Below are positions 1-13,900 of a DNA stretch of 64,000 nucleotides, piece after piece. Origin of the DNA: Costus lasius (taxonomy: Eukaryota > Streptophyta > Magnoliopsida > Zingiberales > Costaceae); contig CM050448.1 in NCBI GenBank assembly GCA_027563935.2, positions 120,268,493 through 120,332,492 on the forward strand, read 5' to 3'. Made by a program: the position numbers and the translations under genes. The number at the start of each line of letters is the position of its first letter. Within the stretch, counting starts at the first letter, position 1. The notes under the pieces were generated by a model. It did no database searches, had not been told where the DNA came from, and saw only the letters and a program-made list of their open reading frames with translations.

Positions 1-760
1 TAATTTTTAACTACAGTTAAAATTAAAAATAATATATAAATAAATTATTTAAATTAATAATATATTTTATTTTTTAAATATTAAAATTTAAAATAATAAT
101 ACTTAAAATTTTAAATAAAATCATGTGAATTGAATAAAAAACTAAAAAAATATCAAATTGTAGTTTTCCTAAATTCTATTTTTTTATTATTTTTTTCTGC
201 TTCTATTTTTTATTATTAAATAGTTTTTTTATCTATTTTCTACTTAAAATTTAGTTAAAATCAGCTTAAAATTGAGCCCTAATAGGCCCAAAATTTTTAC
301 TCCAATAAATATCGTTCATCATTAGTTACAAACAATTTAGACATTCGAGAGAAATTTTAGTAAAGCAATATTTTCTTTAAAAAATAGATTAGTTATCCTA
401 CCTTTATTCTTGATTACAAGATCTTGAAGTTTGTCTTCATTAATTATTTTTCTGTGTTAAAAAAATATATTTTATTTAAAATTGTATAATTCATAGAGCT
501 GAAAATTATTTATTTAATTTATTATTATTATTATTATTTTGCAATCACAGAAACGACACCGCCGTCTATCTGTGCTAAGAAAACAAGGATTTGATATCTG
601 CACCAGCCACCATGTGGTGTAACACACTGGCCAATTAACACTTACAGAGCCGAAGTCAACACGCTACCCCACAGTTTTACTTATTTGTGATCTGTACCGT
701 CCTTTTAGTTGGTTCGGTCCTTGTTGATCCCAATGCCTGGACCAATTAGATCGCAGGTAG
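1..760. other. AT-rich upstream spacer
   Basis: This stretch is strongly AT-rich with many short A and T runs and holds no open frame of interest. It lies upstream of the HAC1-like gene and probably contains its distal promoter, but I see no convincing TATA box or conserved element. Sequence composition becomes mixed and more GC-rich from about 540 onward. Confidence 0.5.
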
Positions 761-966
761 GTTCGTGTGTAGATGGAGGAGGCCGATGTCCAGGCTCTCC
801 CGGTCGACTATTATCCTTGGCGGCCATGGGTATCGATCGGGTTTAAATCGGCGGTTGGCAAATAGCCGAACAGGGAAAAGAAAAAAAAAAAACTCCAAAT
901 CGCGGTTAAAGAAATTGTTAATCGGAGGATTTCCTGGAACCTCTGTTCGATCGATCATCGATCGAG

Positions 967-991
967 AGGAGAGAGAGAGAGAGAGAGAGAG
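967..991. repeat. (GA)n microsatellite in the leader/promoter of the HAC1-like gene
   Basis: An uninterrupted GA dinucleotide tract sits about 0.9 kb upstream of the start codon, just before a GC-richer stretch that looks like a 5' untranslated exon. GA/CT tracts near plant transcription starts are known binding sites for BPC/GAGA-binding factors; whether this one acts so is inference. Confidence 0.7.
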
Positions 992-999
992 GGGAAGCG

Positions 1000-1910
1000 G
1001 GAGATTGTGGGGAGTTCAACGCCAGCGCTGCGCATTAATTTCCAAGTCTTAAACAAGGAATCGGCTTCGATTCAGGCAGCTGCTCGGTTGTTCCTCACAC
1101 GCTCGAATTCGTTCGCTCCGCGGATCTTGGATTGACCGCAAAGGGGATTTGGTTATCGAACGGCCTCGGGTTCTTGGTTCCGCCCTCCGTCGCCGCTGCC
1201 GGAGTTCGCTCAGCCGGTGATGCGCCGGCGTCGGACGAGGATCAGTGATCGTGACCTGCTCCTGGTACATTTCCTCTCGGCAGTAGGTTTTTCGTTTTGA
1301 TCGTGCACGTTACGTGTATGATTGAGCATGATTTTGATGGATGATGGTTAGCTAGGGTTTGGGGCTTGCTAGCACGATTATATAGTTCGTGCTATTTATC
1401 TGCTTACTTAAACGTAAAAAGAGGAAATTTTGACTAGTCATCTGCAATTTATGATGCTTAACGTATATAGATTCATTCCCTTGTGCTGCAGCTAGTTGTA
1501 GACTTGAAGGAATTATGATCTTAACCTTCTAGCTACACTGTTTTGATTAGGGTGAGTTGCCTTAGGATGAAGCACTATAAAATTAGAAAGTCTTACTGTG
1601 TCAATGATAGTTAAGTTAATTTTTTGTTTTTCGTTGAGTAACTCACTTTTTTTTTTGTCCATCAGCATTGATTCATGACGAAGCTGGTCATTGTGCAGAT
1701 CACTTATCAGCAGCTGAATGGCCTGAACTCTGGACTAAGCGTCATCAATGGCCTTTTTGTGTCCTCAATTACTGTTGCTAAATCCTCATAAAAACCCCGA
1801 GTGACTTCATCCTCCCTGGTGTCGCGTCATGATTGTCCCCTGGTTTTTGTCAAAGCTGGGCTCTTAGCTGATAAAACTTGACGGTGTAATCCATACAATT
1901 GTTTAGAAAG
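1000..1910 (+). other. probable 5' untranslated region of the HAC1-like gene, with an intron
   Basis: A GC-rich block (about 1,000-1,262) ends at a possible donor (CTG|GTACAT). An intron-like AT-rich stretch follows, and a pyrimidine-rich acceptor is seen near 1,666 (ttttgtccatcag). The segment 1,667-1,910 contains stops in all frames before the chosen ATG. The exact transcription start and leader splicing cannot be fixed from sequence alone; short open frames upstream (for example from 765) look like leader noise. Confidence 0.4.
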
Positions 1911-4900
1911 ATGAATGCGCATGCTCATTTGACTGGGCAGATCTCTAATCAGATGTCTGCCCAAGCTAGCACACAAGTGTCTGGTCCATCCCAGCAGATT
2001 GGAAGTTTTATGACACCACAAATGCAGAATCTTGGACCTAGACCTATGGATTCCGAACTACACACTGGCCGAGCCACCATGCAGAAAAAGATGTAAGTTG
2101 TTATTTTGCAACCTCCTGAGTTGTTTGTTTCCATAGCTGGGCATGCAATCTTATAATTGTCATCCAATAACCTCTGCCATTCTTAGATTATGTGATTCCT
2201 TGGTAGTTGACTCAAAAGAATAATTCTTCTTAAGTTTGCATATTTTTCATTACTACCAATCTTTTTGTGTATGGCTGCCTAGGTTCAGAGATTGGATGTT
2301 TCATCCTATGTTGTAGCAAGGTTTAAAATATGGTACCGATACTGCTCGGTATATACTAGTATGAGACGCACTAGTAAGTGTAGTGTCAGTACATCTAATA
2401 CCGGTGCCTCTGGTATGTGCCTGTTCGAGATTGGACCTGGAACATGTATCGGGCCGAGATTTGAAACCTTATGTTGGAGTAACATTGCCATCGGAGACAT
2501 ATTTTGTTTATTCTTGTTTGTCCATCTTATGCACAGTAGAGATGAGTTGATGTAACTAATTACACAAAGGTTATTGTCGCTTGTGATACCACATGATATA
2601 AGCCAACAATTTTAGCTTAAATTCAAATGAGCAGAAAAGAGGCATGGCACTTCCATCTAGGTCTGTTATGTTTCTTGGCTTCTTGGTTGTTTACCTTGCA
2701 TGTTGTTCACAACAGTTAGGATTTAGGCAAAATGTTTAAGACAAAACTTGTTGTAAAAACCAACAAAGTGAAAGAAATAAGCTATGAGATCTGCATTATG
2801 AGTCAAACTAATAGGGACATTGATGAAATTACTAGAGTTAAAACTTGAACTTTTTGTTTAATTTATGCAATTGATTTCAATTATTTTTTACGATGGTTAT
2901 TTATCTTTTCGTACGGACTGTTCTTTTGGTACTGTTTGGTCTGAGATATGATCAGACCAATATATCTATGTGTAAGTATGCCTATTAGTAGTACATCTGT
3001 ATGTCAGTACATTTGGAACTTATCAGTCTGATTGCGAATTGAAACACCAGTATGAACTGAGATTAAGAACCTTGGTTTGAATTGCTTATAGTTCCTTCAT
3101 CACTAGGGCCAAAAGTCAATCTCATTTCTAGAAATTCATGGTCAGTTACTTATAGGTTTAAACTAATGGCATTTTACTACTGATGATAGTCTTATCCTAT
3201 TGAACCTTCTCATGTGTCTCGATTCTCAAACTATGTTTACTCAAATAGCATATGGGTATCACTTAATAAACTCTTGGACTGCTCATAAATTTGATAGGTT
3301 AATCTAGTAAAGGTGCTTGGTACTCTAAGATGTCAGGCTCTCAAAACTTCCAAGGCGCTTACCTAGGTGATTGCTCAGAGTAAAAGAAAGATGCTTAATC
3401 ATAAAAATATAAAAAAATATTTTAAAATAGAACATTTTCTAAATCAAAAGTATTATGAGTAGTCATTACCAAAACACTATACTGAATTAAACATAAATTA
3501 TATATAGTCGTAACTCATTACAAAAAACAAGAAGGAAAGAAAAATTTGCACGGAAAGAAAATAGCATGGATAGAAAAGTAAAAAGGTTTTCCTTCCTTGT
3601 TTTTCCCTTGAGGGAAGGAAAGTTTTAATTTCATTTGATATTTGTACCCCTAACTCAGGTTTTTATATACATTGTTCATGAACACTATAAAATTACTAAA
3701 AAAATATAAAATATAAATTCAATAAATCTCAATTAAATACTATACAATTTATACAAATATAAAAATGCAACAAAAATATTAAAAATTTTATACAATTGCT
3801 ATAAAACAACAACAATTACTATTTAAATATTAAAAAATGAACAATCATTAAATACACAACCATACAATTGATTTGCATAACAAATGAACAAATGCACAAT
3901 TGATTTGCAGAACAAATGAACAATCATTAAATACACAACTATACTAACTTTGAATTCACTATGCAACAAGGACTCTACTAAATTCAAACATTTTTGTTGA
4001 ATAGTTCCCAGACACCTTCTATACACAATTATTAATAAAATTATTTTGAATTCACTACGCAACAAGGATAAAATAAGGAAACAAAAATGTTTGCTGCAAC
4101 GAAGATGCAGATGCAACCAGTGCTGTGCTATCAGCCACTAGATTTCTGTTCAGTGCCTGGCAAAGCCTGTCAAGTAGTTTCTTTATTTGTAGGAAGAGAC
4201 GAACAAAATCCATATAATGATGTGCTGTATAGATAGATGACCTGTATAAAATGAAATCTAAATTTAGTTCATCTTTAAAATTTTACTCACTCCAACTGAA
4301 AGTTACAAAATTGCAAACTGCACATTTCACAATTCTTGCTCCATATTGATACATCAAAAGCATATGACAGTTTCCATGTGCTTCTTGATTTGCTGCAATT
4401 TTATTAGGAAAGAAGGAAATAAACACTCAACACCAAGTAATTTAGAGCAAGAGTTTGCATTCATACAGTAATATTAGAAGGTAAAAAACTTGTGGAGACC
4501 AATATTTCAGGAGAAAAACCATGTCAATGCTGCTGCTCAGCAGTAGAATTATTAAAACATGCTTTTAGGAAATTGAAAACATATTCCCAAATCTTGAAAT
4601 AGAATTATTAAAACATATCCCCAACATTCAGCTAGTCCAGGATCTTCATTGGGGCAAAACAATGACCACTGTCAATTATTCTGAACCCTTTCCATAAATA
4701 AATCAGGAATCCAAAGAGCATAAAAAAGATGAGTTACAGACATAATTAGTCTCAGCTCTGTGCTCTTCCTGAAAAAAAATCATTAAACAAATGACTGCTG
4801 GCAAAAAAATAGAAGTATGAGTTACAGACATAATTAGCTTCAGCTGGTTATCAACAAGCCTATAGTATGTGATATTGTCAGATTCATGAATTGATGAAAA

Positions 4901-7900
4901 TTTATCAAGCAATATAAAAACTTATGCTGAGGATGAATGAGCTGTAAAACATATGTTATTGACGATTCTCTATGAAATGAAAAACTTAAAAAAAACATTT
5001 ATTCATACAACTGGTACTATGTATGTTACTACATCAAAACCACAAGCTAATAGAGTGTGAAAAAATTTTATTTGAATATGCATGAAATTAATTTGTCTAC
5101 CACAGACATATTACAACAAATCTAGCACAAAGTTAATGCTCTCAACGGCGGAGCTCTATTAGCAGCAGCAGGGAGCTGCTATCAACGGAAAATTAATTTG
5201 AATATGCATGGAATTAATTTGTCTATCATAGAAATAATACCGTGGTAGGAAAATTGAAGCAAGACCTTTCAGAAATTGAAATAGTGGAACTCGATCAAGA
5301 GAAATTTGTGAGCATCATGAGGAAAAGAGAAAAGAGAGAAGAATCGTGGCGAGCGGGAGCGGAGTCTGGCGTTGGCGAGCAGCAGCAGTCGCTAGGGCAT
5401 AGTGAGTTAAGCACATTCACTCGTTTGTGCCCTTTTTTGCTCGATTTGGGTGGATTGCCAAACGAGGAAAAGTGGCATTCTTTTCCCTCGTGTTTCTCAT
5501 CGATCATTTTCCATCTGCCGAAGGAAATGAAGGAATATGCTGCTTTTTTTTCCTTTCTTTTCTAGTTTTCGTTGAAGGAAACACAGCATTAGTGCTATTG
5601 CACTTTTGTATATAAGATACTGTACACAAGTATATGTAATAATTATAGACTGCACACAAAAAAAGTTGATTGGCTTAACTTTTCCACATAATATTTTGAC
5701 TTACAAATCAGTTTACATTATAGTTTTTCTTTCATTTTTTTTCATGAGGCGAGCACCTAGGCACAGGACACTCAACTCCAACTATTCTCTAGTTATTGCC
5801 TAATTGAACTCTTTCTCCCAAGAGATTGCAAGACAGATTGGCCTTATCGTAATTCAAATCATAATCAAATAATTTGGGTTGGAATAAATGATGTCAAATC
5901 CAAGGATTGAAGATTCGGTCCAACCGGCTATATCAGTCAGCAGTTGGACTGGTATGCACCAGTCCATACTAGACAAGAATTGGTCCGTACATACAGGTGG
6001 AATTAGGTGGAGCTGTGAAAGAAGGAAAAAACGAAGAGAAGGAAGTAGAAGAGAAGTCATTTGCCGCCTCTGCATTTTCTCTCCCTCTCCTTCCTCTACT
6101 TCTCCTCCTTCTCCTTCCTCTTCCATTGCCACCCCGTTTTGCTTCTGCTGCTTTGCTGTCGGTTCCACTTCTAGTTTCAGACCAATACATGCTGAGAAAA
6201 CCAGTCAAAACAGACCAATTTTCAAAACCTTGGTTAAATCTATTTCTGTTTACTTTATTGGGCACACACCAAAATGCTAGTGAGTGAAATAAAAATGAGA
6301 TAAAATCGACTAATGAAATAAAACCTTTGTTTTGGATTGTGATTAGAGGAGCTCAATGACCTGATTTGGAACCTTGTTCAATAATGAAAGACAAGAGGGA
6401 AAAAAATGAAGTTATCACAACCGCTTGCTCTTGATTTTTGCATTGGCAGGGCTCACTCTTGCTAGCAACCCATGGTTAGTGAAGACTTGAAACTGTGGAG
6501 TCTAAAATAAGTAAGTGAACCAAATAAACAAATTGATTGTAGTTCATTTCTAGTCTTAAGTAATCTAACTCTCTACTATATATATATATATGTGTGTGTG
6601 TGTATTATTTTTTTATATTAATGTTTATCATTTAATAATTAAATAGTTAATTTACTTATAATTATTAATTATTATTCTAGACATTAATTATTTATTAAAT
6701 AGTTTAAACTATCAACAATCAATTCATCTGTTACATATAACTAAAAATAGTTATGTTATGAATATAAATTTAACAAATCTTTTAACATATTTGTCATCAT
6801 TAAAAATGATAACTAAAAATATAATTATATATTCATATCCAATAATTTTAGTTAAACTATTTACTGACTGTAGAATTCTCTTCAATGTTATGAATTATTT
6901 ATCTATCAAAATGTTCTAATATTAAATTTGAAAAAAAGATATAATAGAATTTTCATGATCAATTATTAAAGTAACTCCAAATAGAAACAATTAATGTTTC
7001 CTTTATTATAAACTTTATCAATATGTGCATTTCTTATTATAGTAATTCATTCTTAATGATATATTAATAAAAAATTTAAAAGTAATAGTATTTGGAAAAA
7101 TTAATTTTTTTGTTAAATTATTCAGTAATTATATAAATTAAATTGACAATATGTTTTAAAAAGATATTATTATATTTATCTTAATTTTTTAAATTCTTAT
7201 TTTTGATTTTCTTACTATGATATGTTGATCCAATACAAACCAATATCGCAATTTTTTTTTTTCAAACAATAGTACCAGTATTGATATCGATACCACGAAC
7301 TATGATTTGCTTCAGATTTCAAGTCATTTTAATATTGGATCATTGCTGAATTTTCTCCATTAAAATTCAAGTAAAACACCTCGCATATCAATAAATCATG
7401 AACACCAGCTTTCTAGAAATAAATACATGCCAACTTAAGTTTTTATGTGAAACTATTTTCATTGTTGACTGTATTGACTTCCTCTTCCTTACTCATGATA
7501 TGGCATTCTTATAGTTTGATCTTATAGTTGTATGGCTTGTTTATGAGATAAAAATACTTATGGTAAAAGCATCATTTTTGTGAATCTTGCACTCCAGATG
7601 GATATATCATTGCACTTGTTTATTAGAGAGTACATAGTGTTAATTGTACCCTGCAAAATTATGTAATTCACCACTAGCATCAGTGCACCACTAGTAATCC
7701 TGCAACTTTCTGTACCTTGTCTTGATACCTTTCGTTTCATTATTTCTGAAATATGTCATTTTCCCAAAGATTGATAGTCTGTTTCATGCTATGGCACTGC
7801 AATCAGTATGGTATCAGACTTTAAGTTGTGTTGGTTCATGGGTAGGGAAGTGTATTAGACGTATTCACTTTGGGATAACCTAACATCAATTTCTACTGCA

Positions 7901-10900
7901 AATTGATACTAAAACATCCCAATTCCTTCAAGAGCTGGAATTTGACCAAGCTTTGGTGGATAGAAACAAATTTTGATGTTGAAGTTGGAGGCTTTATTCA
8001 TTTCTTGCAATGTCTAATTATTAAAGATCTGTGTTGAGATTCGTCATGACAATTACAAATTGTTGATGTTTCAGCTACCATATTCTTCAGAGAAGAAATT
8101 CAACATTTTCTGAAGAGTGGTCAAGAAAGCTTCCGGAGCTTGTTAAACGTATTGAAAGTCGCATTTTCAAGGATGCTGCTACAACGGTACCTATAGATAC
8201 CACTGCTGCTTTGTGTTTCTGTATGATTTTTTTATGAATTCAAGGCTTTCATTTATCAGCTGTTAAAAATCCAATAAAGCGTATATTGTTAAAAGTGGTC
8301 TTTTGAGGGCTGTAATTTAGAGTTTTCTTTACCATGAAAGAGTTTTTAAAGTTCTAATTGCCTTTTAAGCTGTTTCCTTTCCTGTACTAAAGTCTTCATT
8401 GGCCCTCTAATGGATAAATTCATTGATCAGGAATTCTATCTGAATTTAGCTATGGAACCAACTGAGCATCGTTTGTATAATATAATAAAAAATGTCCTCA
8501 ACAATAATCGGCCATCACATCATATCACATCCTCCTCTGTTAGCACAATGATTCCAACTCCCGGTGTATCAAGCAATGGGAATACCAATAATGCAATTTT
8601 AGTTCGACCAGAGAATCCTACAACTAACACTAGCAACACTACTGTTGCACCTCAAACTACTGCAAATATGGGAAACTTGCCATCCACTGCGCCTGGTCCA
8701 ACTGATGTTGGAATTAATGCCGCCCTCAATGCCTCAGACGGTAAATTTTGGATACAGTGAACCATGTTTTTAACCTATGGACGTTCTTTTCCGTGGATTG
8801 ATTGTTTTTTCTTGTAGGAACAATTTCTAATGGTTACCAGCACCAATCAACCAATTTTGGTCTTGGTTCTGGCGGAAGTAACATAGTCTCCTCTATGGCT
8901 TCAACTAATGTAGCAAGGCAATTTAGTCAAATGATACCAACACCTGGATTTAATAGTCAACAGGTAGTATCTGCAAACTTAGATGGGTTTAATGGAGGAT
9001 TTTCTAGCAATGAATCTAACTTGGCTTCACAGACAATCCAACAAAAGAAATATGTTGCTAGTCAAAATAGACATATACTACATAGCGTTGGTGCTCAAAT
9101 TGGTGCTGGAATGAGATCCAATATTCTGAACAAGGGTTCTTCTTATGGGTTCTCAAATGGACTTGCAAATGGTCAATTAGGATTAATTGGGGACAACATG
9201 CAGCGAACTGAGCGAGCAACATCTGAGGGTTTCCAGAGCACAAATCTTTATGCTAGTTCTCCAAAGCTTCTGCAACAGAATTTTAATCAGCAACACCATC
9301 AGCAGAGAATGCCACGTAAGTCCCTTATCTTTACCACGAGCTATGCATATTTTCTCTTTTGTTTGCTCTTCTAATATAATTAGTTTCCATTATTCACTCA
9401 ATGCTTTAAGTGTTACCATTAACCATAATTTCAACTTTCATATTTATTCATCATGTTTATAATCAAACTTTTAGTTGACTACCTATAACATAAGTGAATT
9501 TTGCTTATCTAGCTTTCTTTTCTGCAGCATCGTTTTCACAATTGTTACCTGTGGTTGATGATGGTTTTACAGTGAACACAAATGAGATAACAAATCCTGA
9601 GACCTTCAATGGTCCTGATTCATCGGCTTTGTCTTCTATGAATCACATGAATTCTGTCATGCATCCCAAGTCAAGTACAAACACCGGGTTGCTTAATCAT
9701 CACCCAAATTTGCAGACGGTGCAGCTTCCTTTGAGCACAAGACCTCAATTACTTGATCAATCAGAGAAAACTAATTACCATTCATCCCAGTCTGTCAGGG
9801 AAAATCTTCTGCAAGCACAACAGCATGTGCAGCAATCTCGGCAGCAGCCTAATCAAAATTATGCACAGCTGGTTCAAAACCAACATCAGCTACTACAGAG
9901 GCAGCAGAGCATTCAGAATCAACAACTTACATTAAATAACAATTGTTTGAGAAAGTCTTCAGTTAGTTCACATTTTGATGAGCAGTTAATGTCTGAGGCA
10001 AATATGACCTGCTCTGATTCTCTGGTTCATTCAGCAGCTCAACAAATCCAACTTCCAGAGTTACAGAGTCAGTATCAGCAAAATACTTTATCTGAAAGCT
10101 ATCCTAAAAATGTTCAAGTTCTTGATCATTTGAGAGGATCTCAAGATTTTCATGGTTCATTTTCAGAGGGTTCACAGCAGCTGTTGCATCCACAACTGCA
10201 GCCTGATAGATTTTTAAACAACTTTGGTCCAGTACCTAGTGGATCACAAGCGGAGGAGCTTCTACAGTTTCAATGGCATCCTCAACCACTTCAGCAAGAA
10301 CAGTTGGCTGATAAACCATCATTCCAACAACTCCAGGAGGAGCTATATCAAAGATTGACAGGACAAGAGGAGGCACAACAACCTCGTGATTCTGGAAATG
10401 AAAACTCTACAAAGCAACATAATCATTTGAAACAAATGAGGTGGCTATTATTCCTGCATCATGCTCGCAGGTGTCCATCACCAAAGGGACTTTGTAAAGA
10501 AGCTAACTGTGTGAAAGCTCAGGAGTTAGTTATGCATATGGATATATGTAAGACTGATCAGTGTAAGTTTCCACGCTGTTACCAGTCTATGAAACTTGTG
10601 AAACATATTCGCAGCTGTCGAGCAGCTGATTGTCCTGTATGCATTCCAGTCCGAGATCGTATATCAGCAAACTATACGTCACCTACCCATTCTTTACCTG
10701 AAACTCGTTTGACTGAAACAAGGACAAATGCTGATGGAATGAAAACTGAGACAATGTCTTCTGATGACGCCGAAAGCAAACAGCCTGCATCTAAACGCAC
10801 AAAGCTTCAGCTATCCCCTTTTTGTCCTAAAAGTGAAACTATGTTAGTTTCTGTTCCTTCTGGGACCCAGCACTATGATTTCCAGGAGGCTCAAGGCCCA

Positions 10901-13900
10901 GAATGCAATCAAACTACCAGTAAGATATCTGCTAAGTCTGAAGTCAATATGAAGACAGATGAATCCTTTGGCTCTGAACAAGAGAAAGTAGCAAAATTTG
11001 GCAGTGACAATGATGATATGAGTTTGGCGAGCCAGGAAAAAGGGCTTATTGCTCCTACTTCACATGACTCTTATGTCAAACAAGAAAACATGGTCGTTGA
11101 TAAAGTTCTGGATCAGACTGCCTTTGAAATCAAGCAGGACTCAGGTAATCAACCAATGGATCAAGTAACTGGAAGTAAATCAGGGAAGCCAAAGATAAAA
11201 GGTGTTTCTTTGACTGAACTCTTCACTCCAGAACAAATTAAGGAGCATATAAATGGTTTGAGGCGATGGGTTGGTCAGGTTTGTTCCTTTTGACACGCTG
11301 ATAAATATTTCCTGTAATGCATCATCAAATACTAAATAGTTATGATATTCTCCATATTTGATGCCATTGTAGCTGTATAATGGAAATATTTTTTCTTTAT
11401 TTTTCTAACCTTCTATTGTTTTTGATAAACATTGCTCTTCATTTCCACTTAATTATTTCTTCCATATTCTTAGTTGAGACTTGACAGGTTTTTACCTTTT
11501 TCATTGGTACACCATCCTTAGTTCATTTTTGGCTACGCATACGAGGAACCAATCAGTGTTTGTGTTACTTGCAAATCACCTTTCATCCTTTGAACTTCTC
11601 ATTCACAATTCATATGCAACAAGCCTTTGTGGGTGTGATGTAGTTTGCTTTAAGCATTCTTTTATTTTCATTTGAAAAATGAAATCATGCTAGCATCTCA
11701 ATGTGTGTTTTGAATGTCATTGAATGTTCAGCTCAATAATTCAAGTACTAGTTGTAAAGTAGATGTATTGTACTATTGTTAATGAAACGCCATTGACCTT
11801 GTAAAACTTCTCTCTAGAATTGTTTGGCTAAGAAGTCTTCAATTTGTTATCACACTGTACATGGAAAAGTTTTTATTAGGAAACTGCAATAGAAATATAT
11901 TAAATATGAACTAAACAAGGTTGTTGTGAAGCACAAAGGCCATCATGACAGTCCCAACATTGAAAAATCAAGAGTAGCATACAACTCAGCATATCATGCT
12001 GCATAAAATCCCTGTTTGTGGTTGTTTGCATCTGTTGTTCACCATGGAAAATGCTTTAATCTCTGCACTTTTCAGTTTTCACACATCATCCATGCAAACA
12101 TGTAACAATTTGCTCATAGATCAAGGAAACAAAAACTGCTGCGTACCACCCGGTATACACACACAATGTTTTGAAAACAAGTTCGAGCATGCTGGTTTTC
12201 TCGATTTGGTTTATATTGGTCTGACTAGGGACCAGTACTTAGATGAAGGTGGAACCGAGTAGCAAAAGAGGAAGGATATGGAGAAGGAGAAAAAGAGGAA
12301 GAAGAAGAAGAAGAAAGAGAGGAGGAAGAAGAAGAAACTTGGGTTTATGCGAGTGGTGAGCGGAAAGGCAGATGCGAACGGGAACACGAGTGGTGCCATG
12401 TTTCTTCTTCTACTGCTGCTTCGTCTGGTTCTACCAATTTTCATCTGACATGTACCAGGCTAAGCACACTAGTCCAGAGCAGCTTTTCAAACCTTGTGTA
12501 TACATATATATGTTCATATACATATATGTACATATATATGTACATATATATGTACATATATGTACATATACATATGTACATATATGTACATATACATATG
12601 TACATATATATGTACATATATGTACATATACATATGTACATATATATGTACATATATGTACATATACATATGTACATATATGTACATATATGTACATATA
12701 TGTACATATGTATATGTACATATATGTACATATGTACATTGTACATATGTACATATATGTACATATGTACATATATGTACATATACATATGTACATATAT
12801 GTACATATATGTACATATATGTACATATGTATATATGTACATATATTATTAGTACCAATTGGTATGCACTGGTCCAAAAATGGACCGATACATTGGTACT
12901 GACTGGTATCTTAAATCTTGGTTTAATTTATGCACTCCCTAAGAATGATGTTATAACTTTGACTAAATGTGATAAATAGTAGGATATAGAGCATGGTTCT
13001 TGGCAACAACCATGACATCATTATCATGTCCGGTCAATATGATCCAATCTTTCTTAATTGATCTACAAGAGCAAGATCACCTCAATTTACATAATTTTAA
13101 CAAGTGATTCCAAATTCCTTATGAAATAAGGACCATAAGCTATTTGCAACTTTCCTTCCAATCATTGCAAATGAAACATGTAGATCGGGGACTATATTCA
13201 TAGCAAGATGCCTATCAAAAGGTAATCTTCTCACAAAAAAAAAAAGGAAGCTGTTAAATAAATGGGAATTGTGGTATCATTCTTTGAACCAAACAATATG
13301 ATGCCAAGGACAATGGAGCAAGCTTTTCAATCTCAGGTCCAATATTGGACTATTGGGCATATCAATGCATACCTATACTAATCCTGGTCTTATCAACGCA
13401 ACAATCTATTAATTGTACCAGTACATACTAGCTATACTGAATGGCATGAAATAATTTTTAGAACCATGCAATAAAGCCACTAGGCCTATAAGTAGCATAT
13501 GCACTTTTAATAGTATCCTATGGAGCAAGCTTCTTATAGTTCTTTTTTGTTTTCTTCTAGCTACTAGATGTGGCTACTATAATGGTTTTTTATTGTTTTT
13601 TCTGTTAACATGCAAATCACCAATTACCCTAGAGCATCTAGGTCGATTGCTTTATTTATTTATTTTATTATTATTATTATTATTATTTTGGGGGGGGGGG
13701 GGGAGGGATAGAGTTCAGAGCAAATAGAAACAAATAGAAACTGAGGGGCATTAGATACAATGGAGAAATAGAGAAAAGGAAAGGTGTAATCAGGGCAAAA
13801 GGTGTGAGAAGAGAGAAACAAACATCAAAGGGAAATAAAGTGGAACGGAGAAAGGGGGAGACTATTTTTTTACACATTCAATGGTGATTCATATAATATA

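Noticed and set aside
765..1052. 95-codon plus-strand frame ahead of the HAC1-like gene
   Set aside because: Low-complexity Arg/Glu-rich reading of the (GA)n tract within the probable leader; no domain.
3340..5780. Possible large transposon bounded by AAGGCGCTTACCTAGGTG and GAGGCGAGCACCTAGGCAC
   Set aside because: The two motifs are in the same orientation rather than inverted, and no target duplication was found.
12372..12979. Long open frames (114-176 codons) in all six frames
   Set aside because: They are translations of the TACATATATG microsatellite; no codon bias, start context or known domain.
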